Shown piece after piece: positions 16,423 to 25,021 of a stretch of DNA of 64,000 nt. Source of the DNA: Pelomonas sp052436255 (GTDB taxonomy: Bacteria; Pseudomonadota; Gammaproteobacteria; Burkholderiales; Burkholderiaceae_C). The notes beneath the pieces were generated by a model. The model searched no databases. It was given only the letters and a program-made list of their open reading frames with translations, and was not told the DNA's origin. Position numbers and translations under genes: made by a program. The DNA is taken from positions 22,306 through 86,305 of the forward strand of contig JBQVNP010000007.1 of NCBI GenBank assembly GCA_052436255.1, given 5' to 3'. Within the stretch, counting starts at the first letter, position 1, and every line of letters begins with the position of its first letter.

Positions 16423-16463
16423 ACATCCGAAAGTCGTGGTCCCATCTTCGACGTGCTGCTGCG

Positions 16464-17723
16464 TTAGCGTAGGAACAGACGAACGGCTTGTTCACCTGAT
16501 GGAGTAATGATCTGCGCCACACCGATGGGTGACGCGGTTTGCAAATCCCATCGACCCAGACGGGACAGCCACGCAGCGTTCAATGGGGGACTCTGCCTTC
16601 TCTTGATGCTGTCCTCGAGATGAGCACGCCACGCGCTGGCGACCTTGAACGCTGCGAGCCATATCACGTGGGCAAGTTGGAAATAGCCCTCGGACGCGAA
16701 CTTACTACCCGGCGTGAGAAAGGCCGAGGCGAAGCGACTGAAGAACTCATCTATTTGACCAACTTCAGCAGCTTCGAGAGTCGCTGTCCATACGATCTGG
16801 CCATACGACTCGAATTGAGAACGCCAGATATATGTTGCATGTCGCTCGACGCTGACATCGAGCTCCACCGGAACTCGAAGGCGGTTGGCTCCTTCAGCCC
16901 AGCCCTTCCAAAAAAAGTCAGATTCTTGCCAATCTTTCGGGAGCGTCGACGATACGACGGACACATAAGATTGGTTTCTCGGGGCCCCGCTTGTTCTAAC
17001 CTCAATCGAGGGGAAGAGCTCGACCTCGGCGTGGCGGAAGCTCAGCCTTTGAGGGCATGGTTCGATGTGAGAAAGAACGGAGACGAGAGTTGCCCGCCAC
17101 ACACTCGCTGATTCGGGCTCACAGGTAATCCAGGAATGTCTCCGCGGAAGCTTGACGCGTGATTGCACCGAAGCAGCCCAAGCGTGAAAAGATCGGACTT
17201 CGTCGAGAGACTCAGGCTCTGACCAAGCGCCAGGGTATTTATCCAGATTCTTGCCACCTGCGAGTGACAAAGAGCAGTGGGAGCAAGTGAAGGAAGGGAA
17301 GCCGCCCGGCGTGACGAACGCATAGGCTGGTGTAGAGCTATTACACCCATTGCAGTGGTGCAAAAGCGGTTCGTGATGAATGAGGCAGCACTCGAAGATG
17401 TCCAGTTGGAAAGAAGCTGCGTGATAGCCCGACCGGAGGCAGCTTCGGCAAAACCGCAGGTGTTCGCGAGCGGCAGCATCCGCAAAGATCGGTCCCAACT
17501 GGGCTTGCACGCTGGCAGCATTGATTCGTTGCGAAACTGGGGTTGGCGTGGTCCTCGCGTCAATCAAAAAACTGACGTAGCGCGACCACCCAAACTGCAC
17601 GCCAAAGCTTTTCATCCCTAGGCTGTTGAGTGCACGCAACTTCGCCAACAGAGTGAACGACCCTTCTCCGAAACCCGCCCAGCTCTCGTGCCAGGCGAGG
17701 TTGCCAAGGGCGGGTATCGGCAT
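16464..17723 (-). CDS. tniQ: TniQ/TnsD-like target-selection protein
   Basis: 419 aa. The N-terminal part has the TniQ zinc-binding pattern: C92-x2-C95 (FCRSCLRSGYH), then FQLDIFECCLIHHEPLLHHC, C-x2-C at 124-127 and C-x2-C at 147-150. TniQ/TnsD proteins recognise the target site and recruit TnsC. It is the last gene of the tnsA-B-C-tniQ operon, 6 bases after tnsC. The sequence is visibly less GC-rich than the flanking chromosome, as expected for acquired DNA. The C-terminal region, presumably the target-DNA reader, has no motif I recognise. Confidence 0.85.
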   Translation of the reverse strand: MPIPALGNLAWHESWAGFGEGSFTLLAKLRALNSLGMKSFGVQFGWSRYVSFLIDARTTPTPVSQRINAASVQAQLGPIFADAAAREHLRFCRSCLRSGYHAASFQLDIFECCLIHHEPLLHHCNGCNSSTPAYAFVTPGGFPSFTCSHCSLSLAGGKNLDKYPGAWSEPESLDEVRSFHAWAASVQSRVKLPRRHSWITCEPESASVWRATLVSVLSHIEPCPQRLSFRHAEVELFPSIEVRTSGAPRNQSYVSVVSSTLPKDWQESDFFWKGWAEGANRLRVPVELDVSVERHATYIWRSQFESYGQIVWTATLEAAEVGQIDEFFSRFASAFLTPGSKFASEGYFQLAHVIWLAAFKVASAWRAHLEDSIKRRQSPPLNAAWLSRLGRWDLQTASPIGVAQIITPSGEQAVRLFLR

Positions 17724-17729
17724 GTCAGC

Positions 17730-18791
17730 TCACAGGAACGTGGTTTCGAACTGACTGCTGTCCAGAGCGCTCTTCCAGAAGTCGCGGTCGGGCCGGTAGC
17801 CGGGTTCGTCCTCAACCATCTGGACGGTCAAGAACGCCAGGATGGAATCCGCGATCCACTGCATGCCCACGTCTTTCAGAGGCTTGACATGCTTCTTGGC
17901 CACGGCTTGTAGCTCGCTCCACAGCCGCGGCGCTTCGTGCGCCAGTCGCCAGCCCGCCGCATGGGCATGCGGCAGGAAGAACTGCGAGTAGCAGACGCCA
18001 GACCCGGCCGGATACTCACAGCTGTCGACGCTGTCGTACTCCCCCATAACTGCACGAAGTTCCTTCTGCGAGGAGATGCCGGAGAACACGCGAACTCCTC
18101 GGAGAAAACGCGACCACAGGCCCTTGTCCGAGACTCGAATCGCATCGGCGACCGTTTGGAGTTTCAAGTCGCCGACCGGGATAGTGATGACGGTTTTCTT
18201 GTGGTACTCCCGCAACTCATTCGTGAAGTCGCGTAAGAAATTGAACTCGGGGTCACCCCAGTTTTGACCCTCATCGATATAAAGCGCAAAAGTGTCCCCT
18301 TTCACCTCGCGGCAAGCTGCGAGAATTCCGCCGCGCGCGGCATTCTTGCGATCCACGGCCGTCCCCGCAGCTTCGATATTGAAGCCCAAGAGCACATCAG
18401 TCCAAAGCGCCTTCTCAGTGCACTTGTCATGCTTGGCTGCCGTAATGACTTGGTAAGGCACATTAGGGAACATCGTGCCCATGGCCCTTGAGACCATCGT
18501 CACCATCGTGGTCTTGCCATGGCGACAGTCCGCAGCGAATGCGAGTCCCGGCCGGCGGAATTTGATGGCTTCCTGAATGGCAAGCAGCGCCTCTCTAACC
18601 GGTGGCGTCTTGATTTCGATGATGACGGCGTGAAGCGGGTGACCCTGCAAGAGGGCCTGCCTTTCTAGCCCCGGAAGCAGCGCAGCGTTCCTCAGAGACT
18701 CCCGACTCCTGGATTCATCGGCCTGGGAACTGGGATGGCTGCAATCGCCATCTGAATCTTCAGTGAAATTGACTTGCATGTTCAGCTCCAT
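17730..18791 (-). CDS. tnsC: TnsC/TniB-like AAA+ ATPase of transposition
   Basis: 353 aa from the ATG at 18789-18791; the frame stays open upstream but that part overlaps tnsB. The Walker A region is AADCRHGKTT at residues 86-95, where the usual first Gly of GxxxxGKT is replaced by Ala. Walker B is FALYIDEGQ at 168-176, the typical IDEGQ form of TnsC/TniB. The protein bridges target-bound TniQ and the TnsAB transposase. The start is 4 bases after the tnsB stop. Confidence 0.87.
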   Translation of the reverse strand: MELNMQVNFTEDSDGDCSHPSSQADESRSRESLRNAALLPGLERQALLQGHPLHAVIIEIKTPPVREALLAIQEAIKFRRPGLAFAADCRHGKTTMVTMVSRAMGTMFPNVPYQVITAAKHDKCTEKALWTDVLLGFNIEAAGTAVDRKNAARGGILAACREVKGDTFALYIDEGQNWGDPEFNFLRDFTNELREYHKKTVITIPVGDLKLQTVADAIRVSDKGLWSRFLRGVRVFSGISSQKELRAVMGEYDSVDSCEYPAGSGVCYSQFFLPHAHAAGWRLAHEAPRLWSELQAVAKKHVKPLKDVGMQWIADSILAFLTVQMVEDEPGYRPDRDFWKSALDSSQFETTFL

Positions 18792-18795
18792 TTGA

Positions 18796-20835
18796 TTACC
18801 ACCCCTCAGGCAGACCAATGCCGCGTGCGCGGCGGAGGTCTTCAAACCGCTCGGCATTGGCTGCCGGGCTGGCGGGCTTCGGCGCCTTCGGCGCGACGCC
18901 GTGGCGGTGGATGTGGTCGGCCAGCTCGGACGCCTCAGCCGAGATGTGGTCCGTACCGGACTGCGTCGCCTTCCGTACTGCCTTCTTCTCGAAGTGCGCC
19001 GCCAAAGTGCCGATGGGATCGTCCCGGTCGACCTGCTGGCCATCACGCACCAACTGATTGAATGCCTGGCGGTCTTGCAGCGAATGAGCGACGTTCGACC
19101 AGCCCTTGTGCAGGACGTTGAGGGTGCCCAGCGACTCGCCGCTAGACAGGAACGCCTCTACGGTCCGCATGTCCTCCGGAACATGAACCGTGGCGTCACG
19201 TCCGATCAGGTCGTACCTGCCCTTGAGCAGGTCTCCCGTGTACCGTTCCTCGCCGACCTCGATGTAGGGAGTGGTCCGTTTTGAGACAGATCCGCGAATC
19301 GTCTTGTTTCGCATGACGGTCCATCCGAGCCGCGGTGAGAGCGCCGTTGGCGGCGGCGCGCTCCTTGGGATCCACCGCGGACGGCGTCCGTTCAGCGACT
19401 GGCGGATGTAGTCCAGCGGCGAGAGGTTTCCCAACGCGGAGTGCGGGGTGGCGTTGTAGTTTGCCAATAGGACGTCCAGTACCTCGATGAGCTCGTTCCA
19501 CTCGATGCCGACGCCCTTCGCCTCCAGCGTTGGATCGTCCGCGCGGTGAACGTCCTGCGGTCCGGTTCCCATGGAACTGGGCAGCCGCTGAAAGCCGAAG
19601 CGTTCCAACGTACCGAACAGCCGCTCGGAAATCGAGTTCCGCCACCAACTGCCGACCGCGCCGTAGGCGATGGCGCAGCCGATCGCTGCGCGCAAGTCCT
19701 CCCGGATTAGCGCAGCCCAGTGCTGCACGGCGTTGTCCAGTCGCTTCATCGCGGGCTGGATGCCATCTTCCAACCCTTCAACGCAGCCGCACGGGAAGCC
19801 AGCCCCCTCCGCATACCTGAGACCTTCTACGGTGAGCTTTTTCGGCTTCCAGGGCCTCGATGCCATGAGATGGGCCAGCTCAACATGGCGGGCTTCGATC
19901 TGTGCGCCGATACAGACGGCCCACCCGGTGGCCGCGCGGGAGGTGTGGCAGGCGTCTATGAAAACCTGCATGCGTTTGACCGGCACTTTCATCGGGCCGA
20001 CCGGCCCTTCCAAGATGATGTAGCCAATCGCATCGACCGTATGGCAGTCGCCGCCGATAACGTCGAACGGCGCGTGCGAGAGCAGGAAGGACATCTTCCC
20101 CGTCCCCAGTCCCTTCTTCGCGTCGGCGGTAGAGCCGAACCAGACCTCGGTCGTCTCAAGATGGGTGGCGATGTAGTCAGCGATGTAACGCCGAACCGGG
20201 CCGCGGGCGTTGGACCCGCCGGTGTGCGGATACGTGCCAAGCGGGATCGGGACAGGCTTGATGCTCTCCCCGGCTAGCTCTCCTGTCTTGAATGCCTTGA
20301 TGAACGCCCGCGAGACCGTCTCGACGGTGGGCTTCCTTAGTTTGACTTTCTTCGTGCCGCCACCGCACTCAATCAAGCGGTGCAAGATCAGTTTCCAAGA
20401 CGGGTTGCCATCCAGCCACTTCCTGAACTTTCCCTGAGTCGGGGTGAGTCGCAGGTGATAGATCAAGCCTGCCCATCCGACGATGGTGTCGCTGTGCTGA
20501 CTCTTCGTAAGGCACCGGTTGAGCTGTTCATAGAACGATTCGCGGCCACATTCAGCGATAACGAGCGCCGGCTTGAGCCTGCCGTTGGTCAGGTATGCGC
20601 GTATGGCCTTGGCGAGGCGGTCAAAGCGCTCGCCGATCAGCAGGGCGTGCTCTTCGGCCTCCTCATCTGACAGGAAGGGGTAGCTCGTCTTGATCTGGGC
20701 CGCGTCGGGCTTGACCGCTGTCGGCCAGTTCTCGCAGTCGCGTTGCCGGTCAGTCATGGTCTTGAAGGTCCAGAGGACTTTTCTCTTCGTCACCGGCTCG
20801 GGCGGGTGCGCTGTGGGAAGGACTCGTTGCGCCAT
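18796..20835 (-). CDS. tnsB: TnsB-like DDE transposase with Mu-type C-terminal domain
   Basis: 679 aa. The integrase core carries a plausible catalytic triad D263 (GGDCHTVDA), D367 (RLDNAV) and E404 (SISERLFG), with D-to-E spacing of 36. The NYNATPHSALGNLSPLDYI motif follows, as in TnsB/TniA/Mu transposases. The C-terminal tail (about 600-679) is charged and probably contacts TnsC. It should bind the transposon ends and join 3' ends to target DNA. It starts one base after the tnsA stop. Confidence 0.9.
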   Translation of the reverse strand: MAQRVLPTAHPPEPVTKRKVLWTFKTMTDRQRDCENWPTAVKPDAAQIKTSYPFLSDEEAEEHALLIGERFDRLAKAIRAYLTNGRLKPALVIAECGRESFYEQLNRCLTKSQHSDTIVGWAGLIYHLRLTPTQGKFRKWLDGNPSWKLILHRLIECGGGTKKVKLRKPTVETVSRAFIKAFKTGELAGESIKPVPIPLGTYPHTGGSNARGPVRRYIADYIATHLETTEVWFGSTADAKKGLGTGKMSFLLSHAPFDVIGGDCHTVDAIGYIILEGPVGPMKVPVKRMQVFIDACHTSRAATGWAVCIGAQIEARHVELAHLMASRPWKPKKLTVEGLRYAEGAGFPCGCVEGLEDGIQPAMKRLDNAVQHWAALIREDLRAAIGCAIAYGAVGSWWRNSISERLFGTLERFGFQRLPSSMGTGPQDVHRADDPTLEAKGVGIEWNELIEVLDVLLANYNATPHSALGNLSPLDYIRQSLNGRRPRWIPRSAPPPTALSPRLGWTVMRNKTIRGSVSKRTTPYIEVGEERYTGDLLKGRYDLIGRDATVHVPEDMRTVEAFLSSGESLGTLNVLHKGWSNVAHSLQDRQAFNQLVRDGQQVDRDDPIGTLAAHFEKKAVRKATQSGTDHISAEASELADHIHRHGVAPKAPKPASPAANAERFEDLRRARGIGLPEGW

Positions 20836-20836
20836 C

Positions 20837-21547
20837 TCAGGCCTCCTTCATGGTCGGATGGAACACGCTGACCGCGGTGAGCGGCAGCTCGAAAAGGTCA
20901 TGTCCGAGCGAACCGGCGAAGGCCAGTTCCAACACCGCCGCGCCGAACAGCGCGCGCTGCGCTCCTTCGCCAAGATTGATGACTTCTTCAAAGGTGCTGG
21001 TGCGCGCGCGCACAACCTTCAGGATCTGCAACTTGTGGTCGATCAACGGCCAGTGCTTTGCTGCCGCGATCCAACTGGTCGCGCGCAGCGCGTTGCGCAG
21101 CCTGACTGGGTTGGCGGTCAGTAGATCCCGATCGATGGTCTCAACGCGTGCGATCTCGGCGAGCGCACCCTTGCCAACCATGGCGACGAGTTCCTCGACC
21201 CGCTCGACGGTATCGGGCAGTTGCTGGATGAGCCTGCGCCAGACACGGGTTCCGTCCTTCAACGTCACGGCCGCATGCACGAGCTTCGCGTTGGCCGATC
21301 CTGCCAAGCGAGTGACCTCGGCGGATGGCTCATACACGACTGATTCGACGTCAGGGTCCGATTCGGCGTGCAGGAAATGCAGCAACTGCATCTCGGCGGC
21401 CAGCGGGACGTCGGCGCGGCACTTGAAAGAGTGATGCAGAACCAGGTCGCCCTTGGTCTTGCCGCGCTTCTTGTAGCCCGCGGCCAGCTTGCCGCGCAGC
21501 TGTGTGCCCAGGCGTGCGCCGGAGCCGTTTGGGGAGGGCGTGCTCAT
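20837..21547 (-). CDS. tnsA: TnsA-like endonuclease
   Basis: 236 aa from the ATG at 21545-21547 (MSTPSPNGSG) with a GGGAGG Shine-Dalgarno just upstream; the frame is open for 102 more codons that look non-coding. The first half resembles the TnsA nuclease fold: E52 in AAEMQLLHFL, then DPDVESVVYEPSAEV and an exposed-strand HAAVTLKDGTRVWRRL. TnsA cuts the 5' strands so that the element moves by cut-and-paste. Position ahead of tnsB is the Tn7 order. Its start overlaps the stop of a 24-codon leader frame. Confidence 0.8.
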   Translation of the reverse strand: MSTPSPNGSGARLGTQLRGKLAAGYKKRGKTKGDLVLHHSFKCRADVPLAAEMQLLHFLHAESDPDVESVVYEPSAEVTRLAGSANAKLVHAAVTLKDGTRVWRRLIQQLPDTVERVEELVAMVGKGALAEIARVETIDRDLLTANPVRLRNALRATSWIAAAKHWPLIDHKLQILKVVRARTSTFEEVINLGEGAQRALFGAAVLELAFAGSLGHDLFELPLTAVSVFHPTMKEA

Positions 21548-21618
21548 GGCGCCTCCCGCTGAGTGGTGTGCACGCCGCGGTGTGCAGCGGCAGCGAGTTG
21601 ATGTAACTTCGATTTCAT
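21544..21618 (-). CDS. 24-aa leader peptide coupled to tnsA
   Basis: ATG at 21616-21618 follows a strong GAGGAAAGG ribosome-binding site. The peptide begins MKSKLHQLAAAAHRG and its TGA overlaps the tnsA ATG (ATGA). Such an arrangement suggests translational coupling or a leader controlling TnsA synthesis. No conserved family recognised, so the coding claim rests on the ribosome-binding site and overlap. Confidence 0.4.
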   Translation of the reverse strand: MKSKLHQLAAAAHRGVHTTQREAP

Positions 21619-21979
21619 GGTCTTGCCTTTCCTCGTTTTGACAACAAGGATCCGCCGCATCCAGGGCGGAATGCACCCAGATGCAGTCACCTGCATCGGA
21701 GCGGCGAAAAGGCGCGACCATCCACACTCCAGGTTGTTGACCCGGTGCGGAAACTTGTCTAGAGTGACTCTGTCGGTGTGATTGACAGGGTACGAGATGG
21801 CATCGCCACGTTGGAATCGTCGCGATGCCATTGCCTTTTAGTGGCTTCGACACGGTTGATTGCTGGCGACGGGTCCTCGACCGCGATGTCGCGGCTGGGG
21901 TGTGCTCGGGTGCGTGTTGCCTCCCGATCAGTCAGCAAATCCGGCGGCTCAGCGTCGCCGGTGCTTCGACTCCTCCTTT
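21619..21979. other. intergenic region between tns leader and HTH gene
   Basis: About 360 bases with no supported gene. It holds the dyad at 21680-21697 and a second inverted repeat, ATGGCATCGC at 21797-21806 with GCGATGCCAT at 21822-21831 around a 15-base loop. The second repeat has no T-run on either side, so it is a protein-binding or structural site rather than a clear terminator. Confidence 0.6.
21680..21697. promoter_or_regulatory. perfect dyad upstream of the tns operon
   Basis: GATGCAG-TCAC-CTGCATC is a perfect 7-4-7 inverted repeat 61 bases upstream of the leader ATG. Position and symmetry suggest an operator for the tns operon, possibly for the nearby HTH protein. Inference only. 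Confidence 0.45.
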
Positions 21980-22192
21980 CTACGGTTGCGGTTCGGTGCG
22001 GGCATCGATCCAGGCTTGCACGTCCGTCGCGCGCCAGCGGCGTAGACGACCGACGCGAAAGTGCGCCGGAGCATCGTGGGCGGCGATGAGTTGCTCGAGC
22101 TTGCGCAAGGAGATCGCCAGTACGGCGGCCACCTCGGGCGCTGTGAGCAACGGCCGCAGATCGGGCGGTTGGATTGATGCGCTTGTTTGCAT
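21980..22192 (-). CDS. AlpA/excisionase-like HTH protein
   Basis: 70 aa from the ATG at 22190-22192 (MQTSASIQPPDLRPL). The pattern LLTAPEVAAVLAISLRKLEQLI followed by FRVGRLRRWRATDVQAWI is the MerR-like HTH of AlpA/Xis proteins in which a recognition helix is followed by a WR-x-x-D-V-x-x-W motif. It lies upstream of and co-directional with tnsA, divergent from the 300-aa gene. It likely regulates the element or helps form the transposition complex. Confidence 0.75.
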   Translation of the reverse strand: MQTSASIQPPDLRPLLTAPEVAAVLAISLRKLEQLIAAHDAPAHFRVGRLRRWRATDVQAWIDARTEPQP

Positions 22193-22340
22193 GTGGATGC
22201 ACGGGAGAGTGCGAAGTGGAGCGGCGGCTACCCAGACTGGCAAGCTGCAACTTTGCAAACTAAACTTGGGCCTTGACCGGGTCTCGAACATCCGGTCGAG
22301 AGGCAGCGATGCTCGTCTTTAGGAAGAAGGCGCAGGCGTT

Positions 22341-23243
22341 GTGGGCGTGAAGTCAGCGCATCGAACGCAACGGTGGGACCCTGACGTCGATCCTGTGCGA
22401 GGACCGGTTCTGTGGACCCTCACGTCCCTCGCATACCAAGGCGAACACGAAGGTGTCAGCCCCAAGCTTGCGGAGCTCAACCAGCTGTTCCCAGCCACCC
22501 GGGCCCAGCCTCGCAGCTCGGGCGCGTGGAATCGTCTGAGCGCTGGAAAAAATCTGCCGAGAACTGCGGGGCTCCTCCTGAGCCGATTGGCGGAGTGCTA
22601 CCCACATGCCGCCGCGAGCTATCAGTGGCCCTTATGGCGCCTGGCAGGGTACGCGGAGCTTTCGCTCGCCGAGATCCATTGGTTGATGGTGGAGCTGCCC
22701 ATCGATGTTCGATGTCTTCTCATGATCGACGTGTTTCCCAACGGCCGTGTGTTGAGGTCAGCCGGCTTTCTGCGGACTGAGTTGGAGGTTGTCGCGGATC
22801 TGTGCACCTTCAACGGGTTGATGGCAACCGTGGGGCTGCTGCGAGAGGCGGAGCTGTACCAAGACTCGATCGCCTATCGCAGGGGATACGAACTGCTCCT
22901 CGGCCAATTGCACTTGCTCCCAGTGGCCTTTGGTTCGAAAGTACTGGCAGACAGATTCGCCGAGTTTCTCCGCCGTCGGTTTTGTTCCATGACCATCATT
23001 CTTGAAGGCGCATACGAGGGGAAGCCGCGTGCTTTGGGGGCCGCCGCGCAAGCATTTCCAGTTCGCTTGCGGCCACCAGATCCAGTCAATGCTGAGTCAT
23101 TGTTTCGTGTAAAAGCGGAGTGGTGCGGCTACACGAGCGAGACCATTCAGGCATTGACAGACATGTGGCGCGACTCGATGAAACAGGTCAAGTCGCCGCC
23201 TGGCGATCGACGTCGCAGACGCTCGCTGCTGAAAAAGCGTTGA
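22341..23243 (+). CDS. hypothetical 300-aa protein of the Tn7-like region
   Basis: No family recognised. The product is soluble with alternating hydrophobic and charged helices; notable parts are LAELNQLFPATRAQP near residue 43, SYQWPLWRLAGYAELSLAE near 92 and a very basic C-terminus (GDRRRRRSLLKKR) that suggests nucleic-acid binding. Base composition and the divergent position relative to the tns genes point to an element-encoded protein, either accessory to transposition or cargo. The GTG at 22341 is uncertain as start; later ATG codons exist. Confidence 0.55.
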   Translation: MGVKSAHRTQRWDPDVDPVRGPVLWTLTSLAYQGEHEGVSPKLAELNQLFPATRAQPRSSGAWNRLSAGKNLPRTAGLLLSRLAECYPHAAASYQWPLWRLAGYAELSLAEIHWLMVELPIDVRCLLMIDVFPNGRVLRSAGFLRTELEVVADLCTFNGLMATVGLLREAELYQDSIAYRRGYELLLGQLHLLPVAFGSKVLADRFAEFLRRRFCSMTIILEGAYEGKPRALGAAAQAFPVRLRPPDPVNAESLFRVKAEWCGYTSETIQALTDMWRDSMKQVKSPPGDRRRRRSLLKKR

Positions 23244-23355
23244 CGTCCCCCAGTTGGCTAAATCGGCGCGTGCGGGATGGCGCCGCCGCTGGGATGGGAA
23301 CTAGGCAAGCGTCTCTGAAATCTTCCGAAGTGCGGTTCCCGATTCGATCCGTCGC

Positions 23356-23934
23356 GTGTCGGCCAGGAAGCCCTACGAGTTCGGAGTCAAGGTCAGCCTG
23401 GCGGTGACGCACAAGAGTGGGCTGATGGTGGGTGCCAGGTCGTTCCCTGGCAACCCGTTCGACGGGCACACGCGCAGTGCCCAACTGGAGCAGACGGGCG
23501 CGTTCCTGCAGGACATCGGCGTGTCGCCCAAGGTCCCGGTGGTCGATCTGGGCTATCGCGGTGTGGACAAGGACATCGCGCCCGTCGAGCTGATCCACCG
23601 GGGCAAGTACAAGTCGCTGAGCCAGGAGCACAAGCGCTGGCTCAGGCGGCGCCAAGCCATCGAGCCACTAATCGGCCACACCAAGCAGGACCACGGCATG
23701 CAGCGCTACTGGCTCGAGGGCAGCGACGGGGACGCGCTGCACGCGGTGCTGTGCGCGGCCGGGTTCAACATCCGCTGGCTGATGCGGGCGCTGCTGCGCC
23801 AGCTCAGCATCAGCGGCACTCTGGGCTTGACGTTGGGTATCAATCTCGGCGTGGACTGGGTAGCGTCGCAGCGCCCCTGCGGCCAAGTGCCGTATGGCCT
23901 GGGCGAGTTCGCGGCTGTCTGTCATTGCCTGTAG
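23356..23934 (+). pseudogene. IS5-family transposase, 3' fragment
   Basis: The frame encodes only the C-terminal half of an IS5 transposase: PYEFGVKVSLAVTHKSGLMVG, VVDLGYRGVD (second Asp), RRQAIEPLIGHTKQDHGM (catalytic Glu) and LCAAGFNIRWLM. The N-terminus with the first Asp is missing, and no intact start or terminal repeat was seen. The last about 30 codons diverge from the family, so the true end is probably nearer 23830. It forms the right-hand edge of the mobile region. Confidence 0.85.
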
Positions 23935-24150
23935 TAGGACGCGGGCCTGGCGCAGCGCGCGTAGCGTTGCTTTGGTTCGATGCCTATGCCGCGTCTGGCG
24001 TTCAGGTGCGACAAGATGGCGGCAGCTTCCATATCGCTGTCACGGCAGCGCCGGACGACCCCGTCGCCAAGGCAAGACTGATCGAGCATGAGGTGCGCAG
24101 CAGCGCTGCGTCAGCGGTAAGTAGCTCGGCACGCGTCTGATCGGGATTGG
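23935..24150 (+). other. possible decayed coding fragment
   Basis: One frame reads ALLWFDAYAASGVQVRQDGG followed by FHIAVTAAPDDPVAKARL and stops at 24139. It looks protein-like but has no start, and it follows the IS5 remnant directly. Probably the truncated 3' end of a gene cut by the insertion. Function unknown. Confidence 0.3.
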
Positions 24151-24167
24151 CTTAAGGCCGGTTTAAG
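24151..24167 (+). promoter_or_regulatory. PmrA/QseB-type box upstream of mipA-like gene
   Basis: TTAAG-GCCGGT-TTAAG, a perfect direct repeat (24152-24156 and 24163-24167), also reads CTTAAG-N5-TTTAAG, an exact match to the YTTAAK-N5-YTTAAK box. It ends only 23 bases before the mipA-like ATG. Confidence 0.65.
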
Positions 24168-24190
24168 CCGGCCTCCCACATCCTGGCGCT

Positions 24191-25021
24191 ATGCCCGTCT
24201 CCCGTCTTCCCGGCTGTGCGCTTCTCGCCGCTTTCTTCGCGATCTCTACTGTCGCGACTGCCGCCGATGACCCCGAGTCGCCGGTCACGACCTCGCGGTA
24301 CGTTCTTGGCGCTTCGCTCACGGTCGCGCCGCAATACCCAGGGTCTGGCCGCCGCCAAACCAAGCTCAGGCCCTTGTGGGCCTACCAGTACGGTCGCTGG
24401 CGCGTCAGCACCTCCCGCGCGAGTAGCGTGCTGGGCTTTGCCTCCGATCCCGCCGGGCCCGGCGCGAGCGCTGAGCTGATCAGCGGCAAGACCTGGCGCG
24501 TGGGAGCCGCACTGCGCTTCGACAGCGGCCGCTCGTCGTCCGACTCGGTGGACTTGGAAGGCATGCCCGACGTCAAGCGAACGCTGCGGGGCCGCTTCTA
24601 CGCTTCGTACCGATTGGGCGAACAATGGAACCTCAGCGGGTCCGTATCACAGGACCTGATCGGGCGGCATGGGGGCGCCGTGGCCAGCCTCGATCTTGGC
24701 CATCGGATCCGCCTGGGCGAACGCACCGAGCTGTCCAGCGGTATCGGCGTGTCGTTCGGCAACGCCACGTACATGAACACCTATTTCGGCGTGCCGGACA
24801 GGGCGGTGCGACCTGACCGCGCAGCCTTCTCGGCCGGTGCTGGCGCGCGCGATGTGCACCTTGGCGTCGCCGTGATGACGGCGGTCACCCCGCGGTGGAT
24901 AGCTTTTGCCAACATTGGGGCATCGAAGCTGCTCCAGGACGCCGCTGCGAGCCCGTTGACCAAGCATGGGCTGGGATCGTCCGCCAGCGTCGGCTTGGCC
25001 TATCGATGCTGCAATCAATGA
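24191..25021 (+). CDS. MipA/OmpV family outer-membrane protein
   Basis: 276 aa. Signal peptide MPVSRLPGCALLAAFFAISTV with cleavage near TAA-DD, then SRYVLGASLTVAPQYPGSG, the MipA/OmpV opening. Alternating hydrophobic strands and a C-terminal aromatic-poor strand (VGLAYRCCNQ) are consistent with a small beta-barrel. MipA proteins scaffold murein enzymes or respond to antibiotics and metals. The 5' gap to the upstream box is only 23 bases and no Shine-Dalgarno is visible, so the mRNA may be nearly leaderless. Overlaps the PAP2 gene by 4 bases. Confidence 0.85.
   Translation: MPVSRLPGCALLAAFFAISTVATAADDPESPVTTSRYVLGASLTVAPQYPGSGRRQTKLRPLWAYQYGRWRVSTSRASSVLGFASDPAGPGASAELISGKTWRVGAALRFDSGRSSSDSVDLEGMPDVKRTLRGRFYASYRLGEQWNLSGSVSQDLIGRHGGAVASLDLGHRIRLGERTELSSGIGVSFGNATYMNTYFGVPDRAVRPDRAAFSAGAGARDVHLGVAVMTAVTPRWIAFANIGASKLLQDAAASPLTKHGLGSSASVGLAYRCCNQ

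Noticed and set aside
15900..16472. 190-codon plus-strand frame
   Set aside because: Arg/Gly/Ser/Cys-rich without family motif, and it overlaps the better candidate at 16084 in another frame.
21797..21831. Inverted repeat as a terminator of the HTH gene
   Set aside because: No T-run follows on either strand and the loop is long; kept only as a repeat within the intergenic description.
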